The notes under the pieces: generated by a model | What the model was told of the DNA's origin: nothing | Database searches by the model: none | What the model saw: only the letters and a program-made list of their open reading frames with translations | In this document: one piece after another, positions 55,627 to 64,000 of the stretch | How positions within the stretch are numbered: position 1 is the stretch's first letter | How the letters are laid out: every line of letters begins with the position of its first letter | Program-made: the position numbers and the translations under genes | Assembly: GCF_048128805.1 (NCBI RefSeq) | Contig: NC_136004.1 | Coordinates: 24,991,333 to 25,055,332 of the forward strand | Length of the DNA: 64,000 nt | DNA from: Centroberyx gerrardi | Lineage: Eukaryota > Chordata > Actinopteri > Beryciformes > Berycidae | Direction: 5' to 3'

Positions 55627-55773
55627 TAATCACCAGCCATCATCACTCAAGAGGTATTGAGCAACTGTTTGCCTGCAGAAGTTCAAAAGTTGTCTCTCTC
55701 TCTCTCTGTCTAAGACAAGAACAGCCAGACTCTCAAATCAGACTTCAAGATGCTTACCAGCACGCAGATCCAT
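52952..55773 (-). CDS. Secreted four-helix cytokine, IL-6 superfamily (LIF/M17/IL-31-like), 3 exons, about 164 aa
   Basis: Minus-strand exons 55758-55773, 55422-55558 and 52952-53293 join to 495 nt (164 codons plus stop). Exon 1 encodes only MDLRA. Exon 2 completes a signal peptide (AVFILLAFLAAQPASG) and one helix-like stretch (EKIMISEIQKLTEDTLTHL). Exon 3 encodes the rest, with six Cys (NSC, FCCH, ITCTDC, YVKC), two N-glycosylation sites (NIS, NIT) and a final LLQLFVKWL helix. A very short first exon, a second ending after helix A and a long third is the LIF/OSM layout. The C-x-x-C then Cys-Leu-Leu spacing also recalls LIF and fish M17. The gene sits tail to tail with mlxip, where mammals have IL31, also an IL-6-family cytokine of 164 aa. 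The exact member is not settled. Such ligands act through gp130-type receptors and JAK/STAT. The exon 3 acceptor is chosen for its long pyrimidine tract and phase. A hAT element fills part of intron 2. Confidence 0.75.
53769..55096. mobile_element. hAT element with transposase C-terminus remnant, 1,328 bp
   Basis: The left end TAGGGATTTTAATGATTAAT and right end TTTCTGAAAATTTGCATCCCTA form short inverted repeats (TAGGGAT/ATCCCTA) with ATCGATTAAT motifs inside both. The flanks AGCTGAAC (53761-53768) and ACCTGAAC (55097-55104) agree at seven of eight bases. At 54049-54150 a plus-strand frame reads AFPRLVKLARHYLCLPA, matching the dimerisation region at the end of hAT transposases. A segment around 54730-54950 with CAACGTTTCGGTCCTTAGA looks like a separate nested repeat. 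It lies in intron 2 of the cytokine gene. Confidence 0.75.
55591..55623. repeat. CA microsatellite
   Basis: About 16 CA units in the first intron of the cytokine gene, roughly 30 bases upstream of the exon 2 acceptor in transcript orientation. Confidence 0.95.
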
Positions 55774-57289
55774 GACAAGTGACAGAGTATTGATTGATTA
55801 ACAGCGTGAAAATTAGGTCAGCAGGAGACTCTCTGATGTGACACTTTCTCATATCCATCTTTCAAGGGGATCAAGTTTATTATACTCTCAGATAAAGATC
55901 AACATCTGAATATTTTCCTCTGCGTCTCAAAGTGCTGAGGCATTAGTAATAGCTAATAGCTGTCATAGAAAAACATTCATGGCTCAAGTTTACTTTTTGG
56001 GGATTTCCTTCTAAAAAAACCAAGAGGAGCGTTTAAGGAGATGTGATGTCACTGTCAGCTGATGTAATTTGTGGGATTTCTTAGATAGCAGTGTGCCTTC
56101 AGTAATAACACAAAGTCAGCCAAAAGTTCAAATATGCCTAAAACAAAAAAATGAGTATACTTTGAATATCAATATTATATGTACTCAAGAAAGCACGCTT
56201 CAGTAAACACACTGAGAATATAATTAATGGTACTCTTACCCATCAGTTTTGGACCTGCCCAAAATTAAAACCCATTCTGGACTCTTGTATTTGATTAAAG
56301 CCTTTAACAAAACTATAGTGCTTGATCCATTACAGGTTATCTTTGGTTCGGTTATAGATAATCCCTTCATCAACAAGTAGGAAGGGCAAGCTACTGTATC
56401 TCTCTCTGTTCTCTGTTGGTCAGACTCCTTCTCTTCCCCCTCATGCCATCCATGGCTTATGGATCTTGGGAATGTACAATATGATATCTAATGTACTATA
56501 TGGAGAGATTCAGATTAAATTCTAATGGAAGGATACCTGTATCAAAGCTGAACCACAGACTGTCTCCCCATGCACCTGAAAAATATAATTTGTGTATTAT
56601 CTCTAAATGGTACATCCACTCGCTCTGTATTTTACAATGGCTGTCATCACTAATAATTCCTCGTGTTGATTTTTTTTCTGTTGATTTCGGGGTTTTTTAT
56701 AACGTTAATCTAAGACATTCCCTATTCTTCATCTAGTTACTTCTATCTGAAGTTTTTCTGTAATTACTGTCTATTAGTTTTGTTTGCTATTCTTGAAAAC
56801 AATAACCAGAGTGATAAAAAAAAAAGAATATCATTAAATAACAGTCTACAACTTTGTTGATATAGCCTGACACAAAATGATAAATGTTGTCAAGGGAAGA
56901 TGCCCCCTACTTCATTAGATTATATTCAAATCAGACTTACTTTCTTACTTAGCTCAACATAAATGTTACATTGTGGCGGACTCTATAGACATTATTCACC
57001 ATAATCTGTGGTTTGGGTATGTTTAACACACACAGTTATATTGTGTGCTTCTCAGGGTTAAGGAGACACGGTCCCTTTAAGAAAGTCTGGTTTTCTGAGT
57101 CTGACGTCAGCTCGACATACGTTGTGTTTTTGAGCGCCACGTAAATTGTCTTGCTCTGTGGTTAAAATAAATGACACACGAGTTGGTGTAGTCAACTAGA
57201 GAAGTTTCAACTTTCCTGCCACTTCTGCAACATCAACATAAGAAAATAATCTTTGTTTTCATTACTTTTACTTTATTACTTTTCAAACC
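55774..57289. other. Intergenic: cytokine promoter side and spacer before the LTR element
   Basis: The first 200 bases or so on the left should hold the cytokine promoter (minus strand). A LINE fragment at 56225-56560 is listed separately. No other gene or RNA was recognised. Confidence 0.4.
56225..56560 (+). pseudogene. Remnant of an L1-like LINE ORF2 C-terminus
   Basis: A plus-strand frame interrupted by stops reads GTLTHQFWTCPKLKPI, the pattern found near the C-terminus of L1/Tx1-type ORF2 proteins (G-T-hydrophobic-H-x-F-W-x-C-P). Further on, MYYMERFRLNSNGRI resembles the terminal helix. It is a dead fragment. Confidence 0.5.
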
Positions 57290-57294
57290 GAGAG
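57290..57294. other. Target site duplication, left copy
   Basis: GAGAG directly precedes the TG of the left LTR and is repeated at 63945-63949 directly after the right LTR. A 5-bp duplication is usual for Ty3/Gypsy integrases. Confidence 0.9.
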
Positions 57295-58321
57295 TGTCAC
57301 GGGGATGCCCGATGCCCTATATTAACATACACCGCCAAACATTACCTGCATTAACTTTCATTTCTTTACCATAGATTACATCTTGGCGCCACTAAGAGAT
57401 GTTAGTTAAGTGTTACTGTGTTTTGGTTTTGATTGTTAGATTCTCGCATTTTCATTGTAGTCTGTGTCTCACTGCAGTGTTCCAGCCATACTGGGAGGCC
57501 TACCGGCATTGGCGTTATTTAACATTCCCGCCTGCATTGACGCAATTCCGCAATCTTTATACATTATATAATTAATTCAAAAGTTAAATAAAGAAGCGAA
57601 GACATTTCATTATTTATCATGTTTAATGAAACAGTTTGCAGATTACTCTTACCCCGTGTATTTTTTCTTCTCCTGCACTTGGCAGTTCCAGTTTTAGACC
57701 CAGAGTGCGAAACTGAGGCGGAGGGGTCCAACCTCATTTGTAGAGAGGGGTGGCAGTGGAATGTGCCAAGTGTGGTTGAGATAGGGGGCGTCCAAATTGA
57801 TAAAAGTATACATCTATATTTTTATGCATCAGACTGATGATAGGGTCATTGCAATTTATTATGTGTGTCACATAGTTATATCAATGTAATAATAATTGTA
57901 TTGAATCAGACCCTTGATGTATTGTTGCATTAATTGAAGACTCATTATGTTTTGTCTTCATAGGAGGGGCTTAGAGTATATAGGAGGCCAGCACCCATGG
58001 GTGCCCGCTCACTCTGCCTCGCTCCAGCCAGGAATTGGGACCAGGACTGCTGGCCTAATAGCATAGGGCCCACGTCAGGGGCTTAGCCTATGTTTTGGTT
58101 TATAGCTTAGTTCTGCCTTTGTTATTTTTGTTGTTTTCTTGATTCATTATCTATTTCTTTATTTTTCTTTTCAAAACATTTTGAGTATTTTCCATTTTTG
58201 TGTGTTTTTTTACAGCTCATCTTGTAAATACACCTGGTTTCTCCACAATAAATCCCACGTGGTGGTATTGAAGCCTGCCTCAGCCTGTGCCTTCCTCTTC
58301 TACCCACTCGCCATCCTAACA
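57295..58321 (+). repeat. 5' LTR, 1,027 bp
   Basis: It begins TGTCACGGGG and ends CATCCTAACA, giving the usual TG...CA boundaries. A TATATA box at 57977-57982 and AATAAA at 58247-58252 suggest U3 up to about 58000 and a polyadenylation site near the end. U3 contains a 72-codon open frame at 57619-57837, listed separately. Confidence 0.95.
57619..57837 (+). CDS. Small ORF inside the 5' LTR U3, 72 aa, unknown
   Basis: The frame opens with ATG and a hydrophobic stretch (VCRLLLPRVFFLLLHLAVPV) that could act as a signal peptide. A segment with two Cys and WQWNVPSV follows, then a stop. It is repeated in the 3' LTR with one amino-acid change (Arg to Cys near residue 14). Identity between LTRs is expected from recent insertion and does not itself prove selection. 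No family was recognised. Confidence 0.3.
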   Translation: MFNETVCRLLLPRVFFLLLHLAVPVLDPECETEAEGSNLICREGWQWNVPSVVEIGGVQIDKSIHLYFYASD

Positions 58322-58323
58322 CT

Positions 58324-58336
58324 TGGTGTCAGAAGT
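58324..58336 (+). other. Primer binding site, tRNA-Leu-like
   Basis: TGGTGTCAGAAGT begins two bases after the LTR. It is complementary to the 3' end of vertebrate tRNA-Leu ending in ACTTCTGACACCA, as recalled from family knowledge. It would prime minus-strand synthesis. Confidence 0.8.
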
Positions 58337-58352
58337 AACGGGTCTTGTTGGG

Positions 58353-61300
58353 ATGCCTCCGAAGAAGAATCAGCAGCAGCAGCAGATGGGGCCAGAGGCT
58401 GACGATGGAGCGGCTGGGGGTCCACTGGAAGAAGGCCTCCATTCCACCGTCAACACAGAGGTCGCTGCTGAGTCTACCCTCACAACCCTGGCAAGAATGT
58501 TTGAAAGTTTTATGCATCTCCAAATGGAGAGGGACAAGAGGCAAGACAAAGAGGCTGCAAAGCAGGAGCAGAAATTCAGTGTGCTTAACCACCAGATTAC
58601 TCAGCTCCAGTTGGACCTAGAGTCGGCGAGGGCTGGTCGGCCTACTCCACGGACAGGAACTGTGCCAGCTGGGGAACCCAAATTGGTGAGGCTAGAAGAC
58701 ACTGATGATATTGAACATTTCCTGACTACATTTGAGCGTCTGGCAGCAGTCTACAACTGGCCAGGTCAAGAGTGGGCTATCCGCCTCATCCCGCTGTTGA
58801 CTGGTAGGGCCAGGAGTGCCTTTGTTGCCATGGACGCCACCCAAGCTGTGAACTATGAGATGTTGAAAGATGCAGTGTTGAGAAAGTATGAAATCAACAG
58901 AGATACGTACCGTCAGCGGTTCCGCTCCCTTGATGCCCCGCTCGAAGAGTCTCCTCAGGAACTGTACACCCGCCTCAAAGACTTATTCTGCAAATGGGTG
59001 GAGTATGAGGCCTGCACCAAGGAGCAACTGATGGAGAAGCTGGTCCTGGAACAGTATCTCAGAGTGTTGTTCCCGGAAGTGAGAGCCTGGGTCAGAGAAC
59101 ACAACCCAGGGACTGCCGCAGATGCTGCCAAGCTGGTTGACACATACGTGACTGCTCACCGAGGACCAGGGGCCTATCGCTACGCAGGACAACTACGACA
59201 AGCCAGGGGTGAGTCTGTTGGGTTGGGGAAAGGTGGTGGTTCGCAGAAGTACTCTCCCAGTCAGCCCAGGTTCACCAAGCCCCTAGTGGTAGAATCCTCC
59301 AAGTATAGGTCTCAGTCAGGCAGTATGTCTCAGTCAGACAGTAAGGCTGAAGTTGTCTGTTATAACTGTGGGGAAGTGGGTCATACTCGTCCAGTCTGTC
59401 CTGTCAAAAAGCCTAACGCTACCAGTTTGTGCTATGTCCCCAGACCTGAGGTCATTTCTCTCTCTGAGTCTCCTGAGCCACTAACAGCTACTGTTTTGTT
59501 AAATGGCAAGCCTTTGTCTGCACTATTAGACACAGGCTGTGGACAGACACTTGTCCAGGCTGAATTCATCGCCAGGCAGACATGGAATATGGAAGAGACA
59601 GTGCCAGTTATCTGTGTTCATGGGCATAGTGTAGATGTCCCTACTGCTGAAGTCTACATCGAGGTTCACAACCAACCTTACCTGATGAAAGTTGGGGTAG
59701 CCACTGAGTTACCATATCCTATTTTGTTGGGAACAGATCTGCCTATCTTGCTAGACTTGATCCAAGACACAAAAAGGCGGTTGTGTGGAGTTGTGACACG
59801 GTCTAAGGCAAGGCAGGGCACCATTCCACCAGTCCCACAGGAAACAGTCTCAGCTGAGGTAGATCCTGTAGTACAGCTCATTACCCCTGTCTTCATTCAG
59901 CCAACTCCTGTCATGCCTGTCCCTGCTTCTGTGACCACTGCAACACCAGAGGCAGAGGTTAGTGATAGTCAAGTTGCTGATATGCTTGTTGCTGATGAGT
60001 CAGTTGCCCATGCACCAGCTACCAATCCAGACACGTTGCAGTTTTTGCCATTTTATGAGGAGGAGGTAGATGGGATGCCCACAGTCACACAAGAAGACAG
60101 GTGGACCAGACGTAGAGAGCAAGTGGGGGAAACAATAGCTGAGTCAGTTGACCAGTCAGACCAAGAAGTCGAGGCTCCAGAGCTATCTGCTGCAGATGTC
60201 CCTTTCCCTGTTGACCTGGCCCAAAAGCAGAGAGAAGATCCCAGCCTGATGGAGTGTTTTAGGCAGGCAGAGGAGGTCACTGGTGGCAGTACTCTTAAGG
60301 ACTGTTTTGTGCTGGAGAATGGACTGTTGTATAGACAGTCAGAATATGGCAAGCAGCTTGTCCTCCCACAGGTGTGTAGAGGGGAAGTGCTGAGGGTAGG
60401 CCATACAATCCCTTGGGCTGGCCATTTAGCCTTCATGAAAACATATATGCGCGTAGCCAGGAGATTTTATTGGCCAGGAATGTATACTGAAGTCAAGGAG
60501 TACATTAAAACATGCCCAGAATGCCAGCTCACTGCAGGAAAGCAGACAGCCCCTGTACCTCTCATCCCACTCCCTGTCATTAGCACTCCGTTTGAGCGTA
60601 TCGGTGTAGACATTGTTGGCCCAGTGGAGAGAAGCCAGTCAGGCAACAAGTTTATTCTGGTAATTTGTGATTACGCTACCAGATATCCAGAAGCTTTTCC
60701 CTTGAGAGAGGTGACTGCTAAGCAGATAGCAACAGCAATGCTAAGGTTTTTCTCCCAGGTAGGCATCCCCAAGGAGGTGCTCACAGACCAGGGCCCAAAT
60801 TTCATGAGTCGAACACTCTCCCAAGTTTATCAGCTGTTAGGGATAAAAAGAGTGAGAACCACCCCTTACCACCCTCAGACTGATGGCTTGGTCGAGCGTT
60901 TTAATCAAACCCTCAAAGGCATGCTGAGGAAGTTTGTTTCAGACACTGGCAAAGACTGGGACAAGTGGCTGCCGTTCTTGCTTTTTGCATATCGTGAGGT
61001 TCCACAAAGCTCTACTGGTTTTTCACCCTTTGAGCTCCTTTATGCCCATCAGGTCAGAGGTCCCCTGGATGTGCTGAGAGAGACCTGGGAGGAGTCGGAC
61101 AAGCCCCAGAGCATGAACATCATTTCCTATGTCCTGAAAATGAGAGAGCGGCTCATGAACACCACAGCCATGGCCACAGGGAACCTGCTGAAATCGCAAG
61201 CAAGACAAAAAGAGTGGTATGATCGTTCAGCCCGGAAGAGGAGCTTGGAACCTGGTGAGGAAGTCCTGTTGCTTTTGCCAACGTCAGACCACAAGCTGTT

Positions 61301-62948
61301 GGCTAAGTGGCAGGGCCCTTATCAGGTCAAGCAGAAGATGGGTCCAGTGACCTACCAGGTATACATACCGGACCGAAAGAAGCCCCTTCAGACCTTCCAC
61401 ATTAACATGCTGAAGAAATGGCACCCTCGCAATGTCCCTGCAGCGCCTGCAGTCCATGCTCTCTTCATTCGCGCTGTACAGGAAGAGGAGGAGCCTGTGG
61501 AACAGTATCTGCCTTGTCAAGAGGAGGGTAAGAGACTTGATTTAGACCATCTAGCAGATGAGAGGAGAAAAGAGCTCCTTCAGATCTTACCACTTCACCT
61601 CTTTGTTGAGTCCCCAGGCAAAACCAGTGTTATGTACCATCACATCACCCTGAAGGATCCAACACCCCTCCGGCAGCCAGTGTACAGAGTCCCGCTGGAG
61701 ATGATGAGAGAGCTGGGGGTGATCGAGCCTTCCTCCAGTGAGTGGAGCAGCCCAATCATCCTTGTCCCTAAGAAGGATGGCACACTGAGGTTCTGCCTGG
61801 ACTTCAGGAAAGTCAATGGGGTCAGTAAGTTCGACCTGTATCCCATGCCCAGGGTGGATAACCTGGTGGAGAGGCTGGGCAGCGCCAGCTTCATCAGTAC
61901 CCTTGACCTGTGTAAAGGCTACTGGCAGGTTCCCCTTACTGAGGAGAGCAAAGAAATCACAGCCTTCAGAACCCCCTTTGGTCATTTTCAGTTCACTGTC
62001 CTACCATTTGGTCTTCACGGGGCTCCAGCAACATTTCAGAAAATGATGGACAAAATCCTGGGGGGCACTGAATCCTTCGCTGCAGCATACCTAGATGACA
62101 TTGTCGTGTACAGTGGTAGCTGGGAGGAACACCTGTGTCATCTAAAGGAGGTGTTGTCACGCATCAAAGAAGCTGGACTGACAATTCGCCCTGACAAGTG
62201 CTCCCTGGCAAGAGAGGAGGTCCAGTACCTAGGATTTGTGCTGGGAAAAGGTATGATCCGGCCTCAAGTGGGGAAAGTGGAAGCTATCAGGTCAGCTGAA
62301 CGCCCCAGGACCAAGTCCCAAGTAAAGTCCTTTATGGGCCTTGTTGGTTGGTACAGCCGTTTCATCCCCAACTTGTCAGCACAGGCAGTGGCCCTGTCGA
62401 ACCTCACCAAAAAGAACCAGCCCAACAAGGTGCGGTGGACCAAGGATTGTGAGGAAGCATTTCAACGCTTAAAAAATTGTCTGTGCACTGAACCACTTCT
62501 TAAGAGCCCTGACTTCAACCAGACCTTTACGGTTCAAACAGATGCCTCTGAGTTTGGAATTGGAGCGGGACTGTTGCAGGGAGAACCAGAGAACCTCCAG
62601 CCGGTTGCCTACATAAGCAGAAAGCTTAAACCACATGAACTTAGGTACTCAGTTGTGGAGAAAGAATGCCTGGCCATCAAGTGGTCCCTGGACTCTCTAC
62701 GATATTACCTGCTGGGAAGACTGTTCTTCCTAGAGACTGACCACCGGGCATTGTCATGGCTGAAGACCATGAAAGATACCAACTCCAGGATCACAAGGTG
62801 GTTCCTTGCCTTGCAACCCTTCGACTTTGAGGTGCGGTACAGGAAGGGTAAGGAGAACTGTACTGCTGACTATCTCTCCAGGACGCCACAAGTGTCGTCT
62901 CCAGAAGGGGGGGGGAATGTCACGGGGATGCCCGATGCCCTATATTAA
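58353..62948 (+). CDS. Gag-Pol polyprotein, single ORF, 1,531 aa: Gag-PR-IN-RT-RNaseH
   Basis: The first ATG after the primer site gives MPPKKNQQQQQ. Gag occupies roughly residues 1-350, with a coiled-coil-like start, a retrotransposon gag core (about 110-270) and a CCHC knuckle from residue 336 (CYNCGEVGHTRPVC). An aspartic protease motif LLDTGC has its Asp at 393. Integrase follows: an HHCC zinc region (CPECQ), Asp753 (GVDIVGP), Asp812 (LTDQGPNF) and Glu848 (GLVERFNQ), a DD35E triad, then a GPY/F-like module (WQGPYQV). Reverse transcriptase comes after, with YLDD at 1246-1249, and RNase H last (QTDAS, Asp1397; TDHRALSWL). No stop or frameshift interrupts it, and gag and pol are in one frame. 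The stop lies 31 bases inside the 3' LTR. An in-frame TTG start further upstream is less likely than this ATG. Confidence 0.95.
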   Translation: MPPKKNQQQQQMGPEADDGAAGGPLEEGLHSTVNTEVAAESTLTTLARMFESFMHLQMERDKRQDKEAAKQEQKFSVLNHQITQLQLDLESARAGRPTPRTGTVPAGEPKLVRLEDTDDIEHFLTTFERLAAVYNWPGQEWAIRLIPLLTGRARSAFVAMDATQAVNYEMLKDAVLRKYEINRDTYRQRFRSLDAPLEESPQELYTRLKDLFCKWVEYEACTKEQLMEKLVLEQYLRVLFPEVRAWVREHNPGTAADAAKLVDTYVTAHRGPGAYRYAGQLRQARGESVGLGKGGGSQKYSPSQPRFTKPLVVESSKYRSQSGSMSQSDSKAEVVCYNCGEVGHTRPVCPVKKPNATSLCYVPRPEVISLSESPEPLTATVLLNGKPLSALLDTGCGQTLVQAEFIARQTWNMEETVPVICVHGHSVDVPTAEVYIEVHNQPYLMKVGVATELPYPILLGTDLPILLDLIQDTKRRLCGVVTRSKARQGTIPPVPQETVSAEVDPVVQLITPVFIQPTPVMPVPASVTTATPEAEVSDSQVADMLVADESVAHAPATNPDTLQFLPFYEEEVDGMPTVTQEDRWTRRREQVGETIAESVDQSDQEVEAPELSAADVPFPVDLAQKQREDPSLMECFRQAEEVTGGSTLKDCFVLENGLLYRQSEYGKQLVLPQVCRGEVLRVGHTIPWAGHLAFMKTYMRVARRFYWPGMYTEVKEYIKTCPECQLTAGKQTAPVPLIPLPVISTPFERIGVDIVGPVERSQSGNKFILVICDYATRYPEAFPLREVTAKQIATAMLRFFSQVGIPKEVLTDQGPNFMSRTLSQVYQLLGIKRVRTTPYHPQTDGLVERFNQTLKGMLRKFVSDTGKDWDKWLPFLLFAYREVPQSSTGFSPFELLYAHQVRGPLDVLRETWEESDKPQSMNIISYVLKMRERLMNTTAMATGNLLKSQARQKEWYDRSARKRSLEPGEEVLLLLPTSDHKLLAKWQGPYQVKQKMGPVTYQVYIPDRKKPLQTFHINMLKKWHPRNVPAAPAVHALFIRAVQEEEEPVEQYLPCQEEGKRLDLDHLADERRKELLQILPLHLFVESPGKTSVMYHHITLKDPTPLRQPVYRVPLEMMRELGVIEPSSSEWSSPIILVPKKDGTLRFCLDFRKVNGVSKFDLYPMPRVDNLVERLGSASFISTLDLCKGYWQVPLTEESKEITAFRTPFGHFQFTVLPFGLHGAPATFQKMMDKILGGTESFAAAYLDDIVVYSGSWEEHLCHLKEVLSRIKEAGLTIRPDKCSLAREEVQYLGFVLGKGMIRPQVGKVEAIRSAERPRTKSQVKSFMGLVGWYSRFIPNLSAQAVALSNLTKKNQPNKVRWTKDCEEAFQRLKNCLCTEPLLKSPDFNQTFTVQTDASEFGIGAGLLQGEPENLQPVAYISRKLKPHELRYSVVEKECLAIKWSLDSLRYYLLGRLFFLETDHRALSWLKTMKDTNSRITRWFLALQPFDFEVRYRKGKENCTADYLSRTPQVSSPEGGGNVTGMPDALY
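62903..62917 (+). other. Polypurine tract
   Basis: AGAAGGGGGGGGGAA ends exactly where the 3' LTR begins, the position required for the plus-strand primer. It overlaps the end of the pol reading frame. Confidence 0.9.
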
Positions 62949-63944
62949 CATACACCGCCAAACATTACCTGCATTAACTTTCATTTCTTTACCATAGATT
63001 ACATCTTGGCGCCACTAAGAGATGTTAGTTAAGTGTTACTGTGTTTTGGTTTTGATTGTTAGATTCTCGCATTTTCATTGTAGTCTGTGTCTCACTGCAG
63101 TGTTCCAGCCATACTGGGAGGCCTACCGGCATTGGCGTTATTTAACATTCCCGCCTGCATTGACGCAATTCCGCAATCTTTATACATTATATAATTAATT
63201 CAAAAGTTAAATAAAGAAGCGGAGACATTTCATTATTTATCATGTTTAATGAAACAGTTTGCAGATTACTCTTACCCTGTGTATTTTTTCTTCTCCTGCA
63301 CTTGGCAGTTCCAGTTTTAGACCCAGAGTGCGAAACTGAGGCGGAGGGGTCCAACCTCATTTGTAGAGAGGGGTGGCAGTGGAATGTGCCAAGTGTGGTT
63401 GAGATAGGGGGTGTCCAAATTGATAAAAGTATACATCTATATTTTTATGCATCAGACTGATGATAGGGTCATTGCAATTTATTATGTGTGTCACATAGTT
63501 ATATCAATGTAATAATAATTGTATTGAATCAGACCCTTGATGTATTGTTGCATTAATTGAAGACTCATTATGTTTTGTCTTCATAGGAGGGGCTTAGAGT
63601 ATATAGGAGGCCAGCACCCATGGGTGCCCGCTCACTCTGCCTCGCTCCAGCCAGGAATTGGGACCAGGACTGCTGGCCTAATAGCATAGGGCCCACGTCA
63701 GGGGCTTAGCCTATGTTTTGATTTATAGCTTAGTTCTGCCTTTGTTATTTTTGTTGTTTTCTTGATTCATTATCTATTTCTTTATTTTTCTTTTCAAAAC
63801 ATTTTGAGTATTTTCCATTTTTGTGTTTTTTTTTACAACTCATCTTGTAAATACACCTGGTTTCTCCACAATAAATCCCACGTGGTGGTATTGAAGCCTG
63901 CCTCAGCCTGTGCCTTCCTCTTCTACCCACTCGCCATCCTAACA
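62918..63944 (+). repeat. 3' LTR, 1,027 bp
   Basis: Same boundaries and length as the 5' LTR; six substitutions distinguish them. TATATA is at 63600-63605 and AATAAA at 63870-63875. The last 31 bases of the gag-pol ORF lie within its left end. Confidence 0.95.
63242..63460 (+). CDS. Small ORF inside the 3' LTR U3, 72 aa, unknown
   Basis: Copy of the frame at 57619-57837 with one residue changed and one silent change. Here it lies downstream of pol within the full-length transcript, a position used by accessory genes in some retroelements. Coding status is unproven. Confidence 0.3.
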   Translation: MFNETVCRLLLPCVFFLLLHLAVPVLDPECETEAEGSNLICREGWQWNVPSVVEIGGVQIDKSIHLYFYASD

Positions 63945-64000
63945 GAGAGATCTAATTAATTAATTGAGCAAGGCCCTTAACCCCAACTGCTCCAGTGGAG
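63945..64000. other. Right target duplication and start of flanking DNA
   Basis: GAGAG (63945-63949) completes the target duplication. The following GAGCAAGGCCCTTAACCCC stretch resembles a repeat common in fish genomes, but too little is present to classify it. Confidence 0.4.

Larger units (their letters stand above)
57295..63944 (+). mobile_element. Complete Ty3/Gypsy-class LTR retrotransposon with Gmr1-like pol order, 6,650 bp
   Basis: Two 1,027-bp LTRs (57295-58321 and 62918-63944) flank a single gag-pol ORF. A primer binding site, a polypurine tract and GAGAG duplications on both sides are all present. The two LTRs differ by six substitutions that I counted (about 0.6 percent), with no indels, so insertion was recent on an evolutionary scale. 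Integrase lies before reverse transcriptase, unlike ordinary Gypsy elements. Confidence 0.95.

Noticed and set aside
58323-58352. Gag-pol start upstream of 58353
   Set aside because: The frame is open upstream, but its first codon there is TTG within the primer binding site; the first ATG at 58353 is the sensible start.

Overview
This window reads as nuclear DNA of a ray-finned (teleost) fish. All host genes are split into short exons with GT-AG introns. Every complete spliced model I assembled by eye closes to a whole number of codons and looks like a vertebrate protein. The intergenic and intronic DNA is AT-rich and full of repeats common in fish: non-autonomous hAT elements with 8-bp target duplications, a tRNA-derived SINE, non-LTR fragments, GT/CT microsatellites, and a Ty3/Gypsy-type LTR element with a rearranged pol. 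The species cannot be named from this.

Layout, left to right. (1) 1.0-2.4 kb, plus strand: rfesd, a Rieske iron-sulfur protein, followed by an antisense SINE just after its stop. (2) 4.25-8.26 kb, plus: gtf2h3, the TFIIH p34/Tfb4 subunit, 13 exons. (3) 10.0-12.1 kb, minus: psmd9, a proteasome assembly chaperone with a PDZ domain, 6 exons. (4) 13.7-16.7 kb, minus: rabgef1 (Rabex-5), a Rab5 exchange factor with an A20 zinc finger and VPS9 domain, 8 coding exons. (5) 19.4-20.7 kb, plus: an uninterrupted pogo-family transposase ORF with its catalytic triad. (6) 22.2-30.2 kb, plus: cfap251 (wdr66), a ciliary WD-repeat protein, 20 exons. (7) 31.7-50.2 kb, plus: mlxip (MondoA), a glucose-responsive bHLH-Zip factor, 18 exons, with introns holding at least three hAT elements and several other inverted-repeat elements. 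(8) 53.0-55.8 kb, minus: a small three-exon secreted helical cytokine, convergent with mlxip. (9) 57.3-63.9 kb: a complete LTR retrotransposon with near-identical 1,027-bp LTRs, a 5-bp target duplication and one uninterrupted 1,531-codon gag-pol.

The host genes do not form a pathway. gtf2h3, psmd9, cfap251 and mlxip all map, from memory, to human 12q24.31, so this is a conserved block. In mammals IL31 lies just downstream of MLXIP, and the cytokine here occupies that position. It has IL-6-superfamily hallmarks and is the most interesting host gene. The most interesting mobile element is the LTR retrotransposon: its integrase lies before the reverse transcriptase, an order otherwise typical of copia and described for the Gmr1 group of Ty3/Gypsy elements. 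A 26-bp perfect inverted repeat spanning an mlxip splice donor is the most unusual small structure.

Limits: exon boundaries were set by eye from GT/AG, phase and protein continuity. Family names come from recognised motifs, not searches. UTR ends and promoters are approximate.
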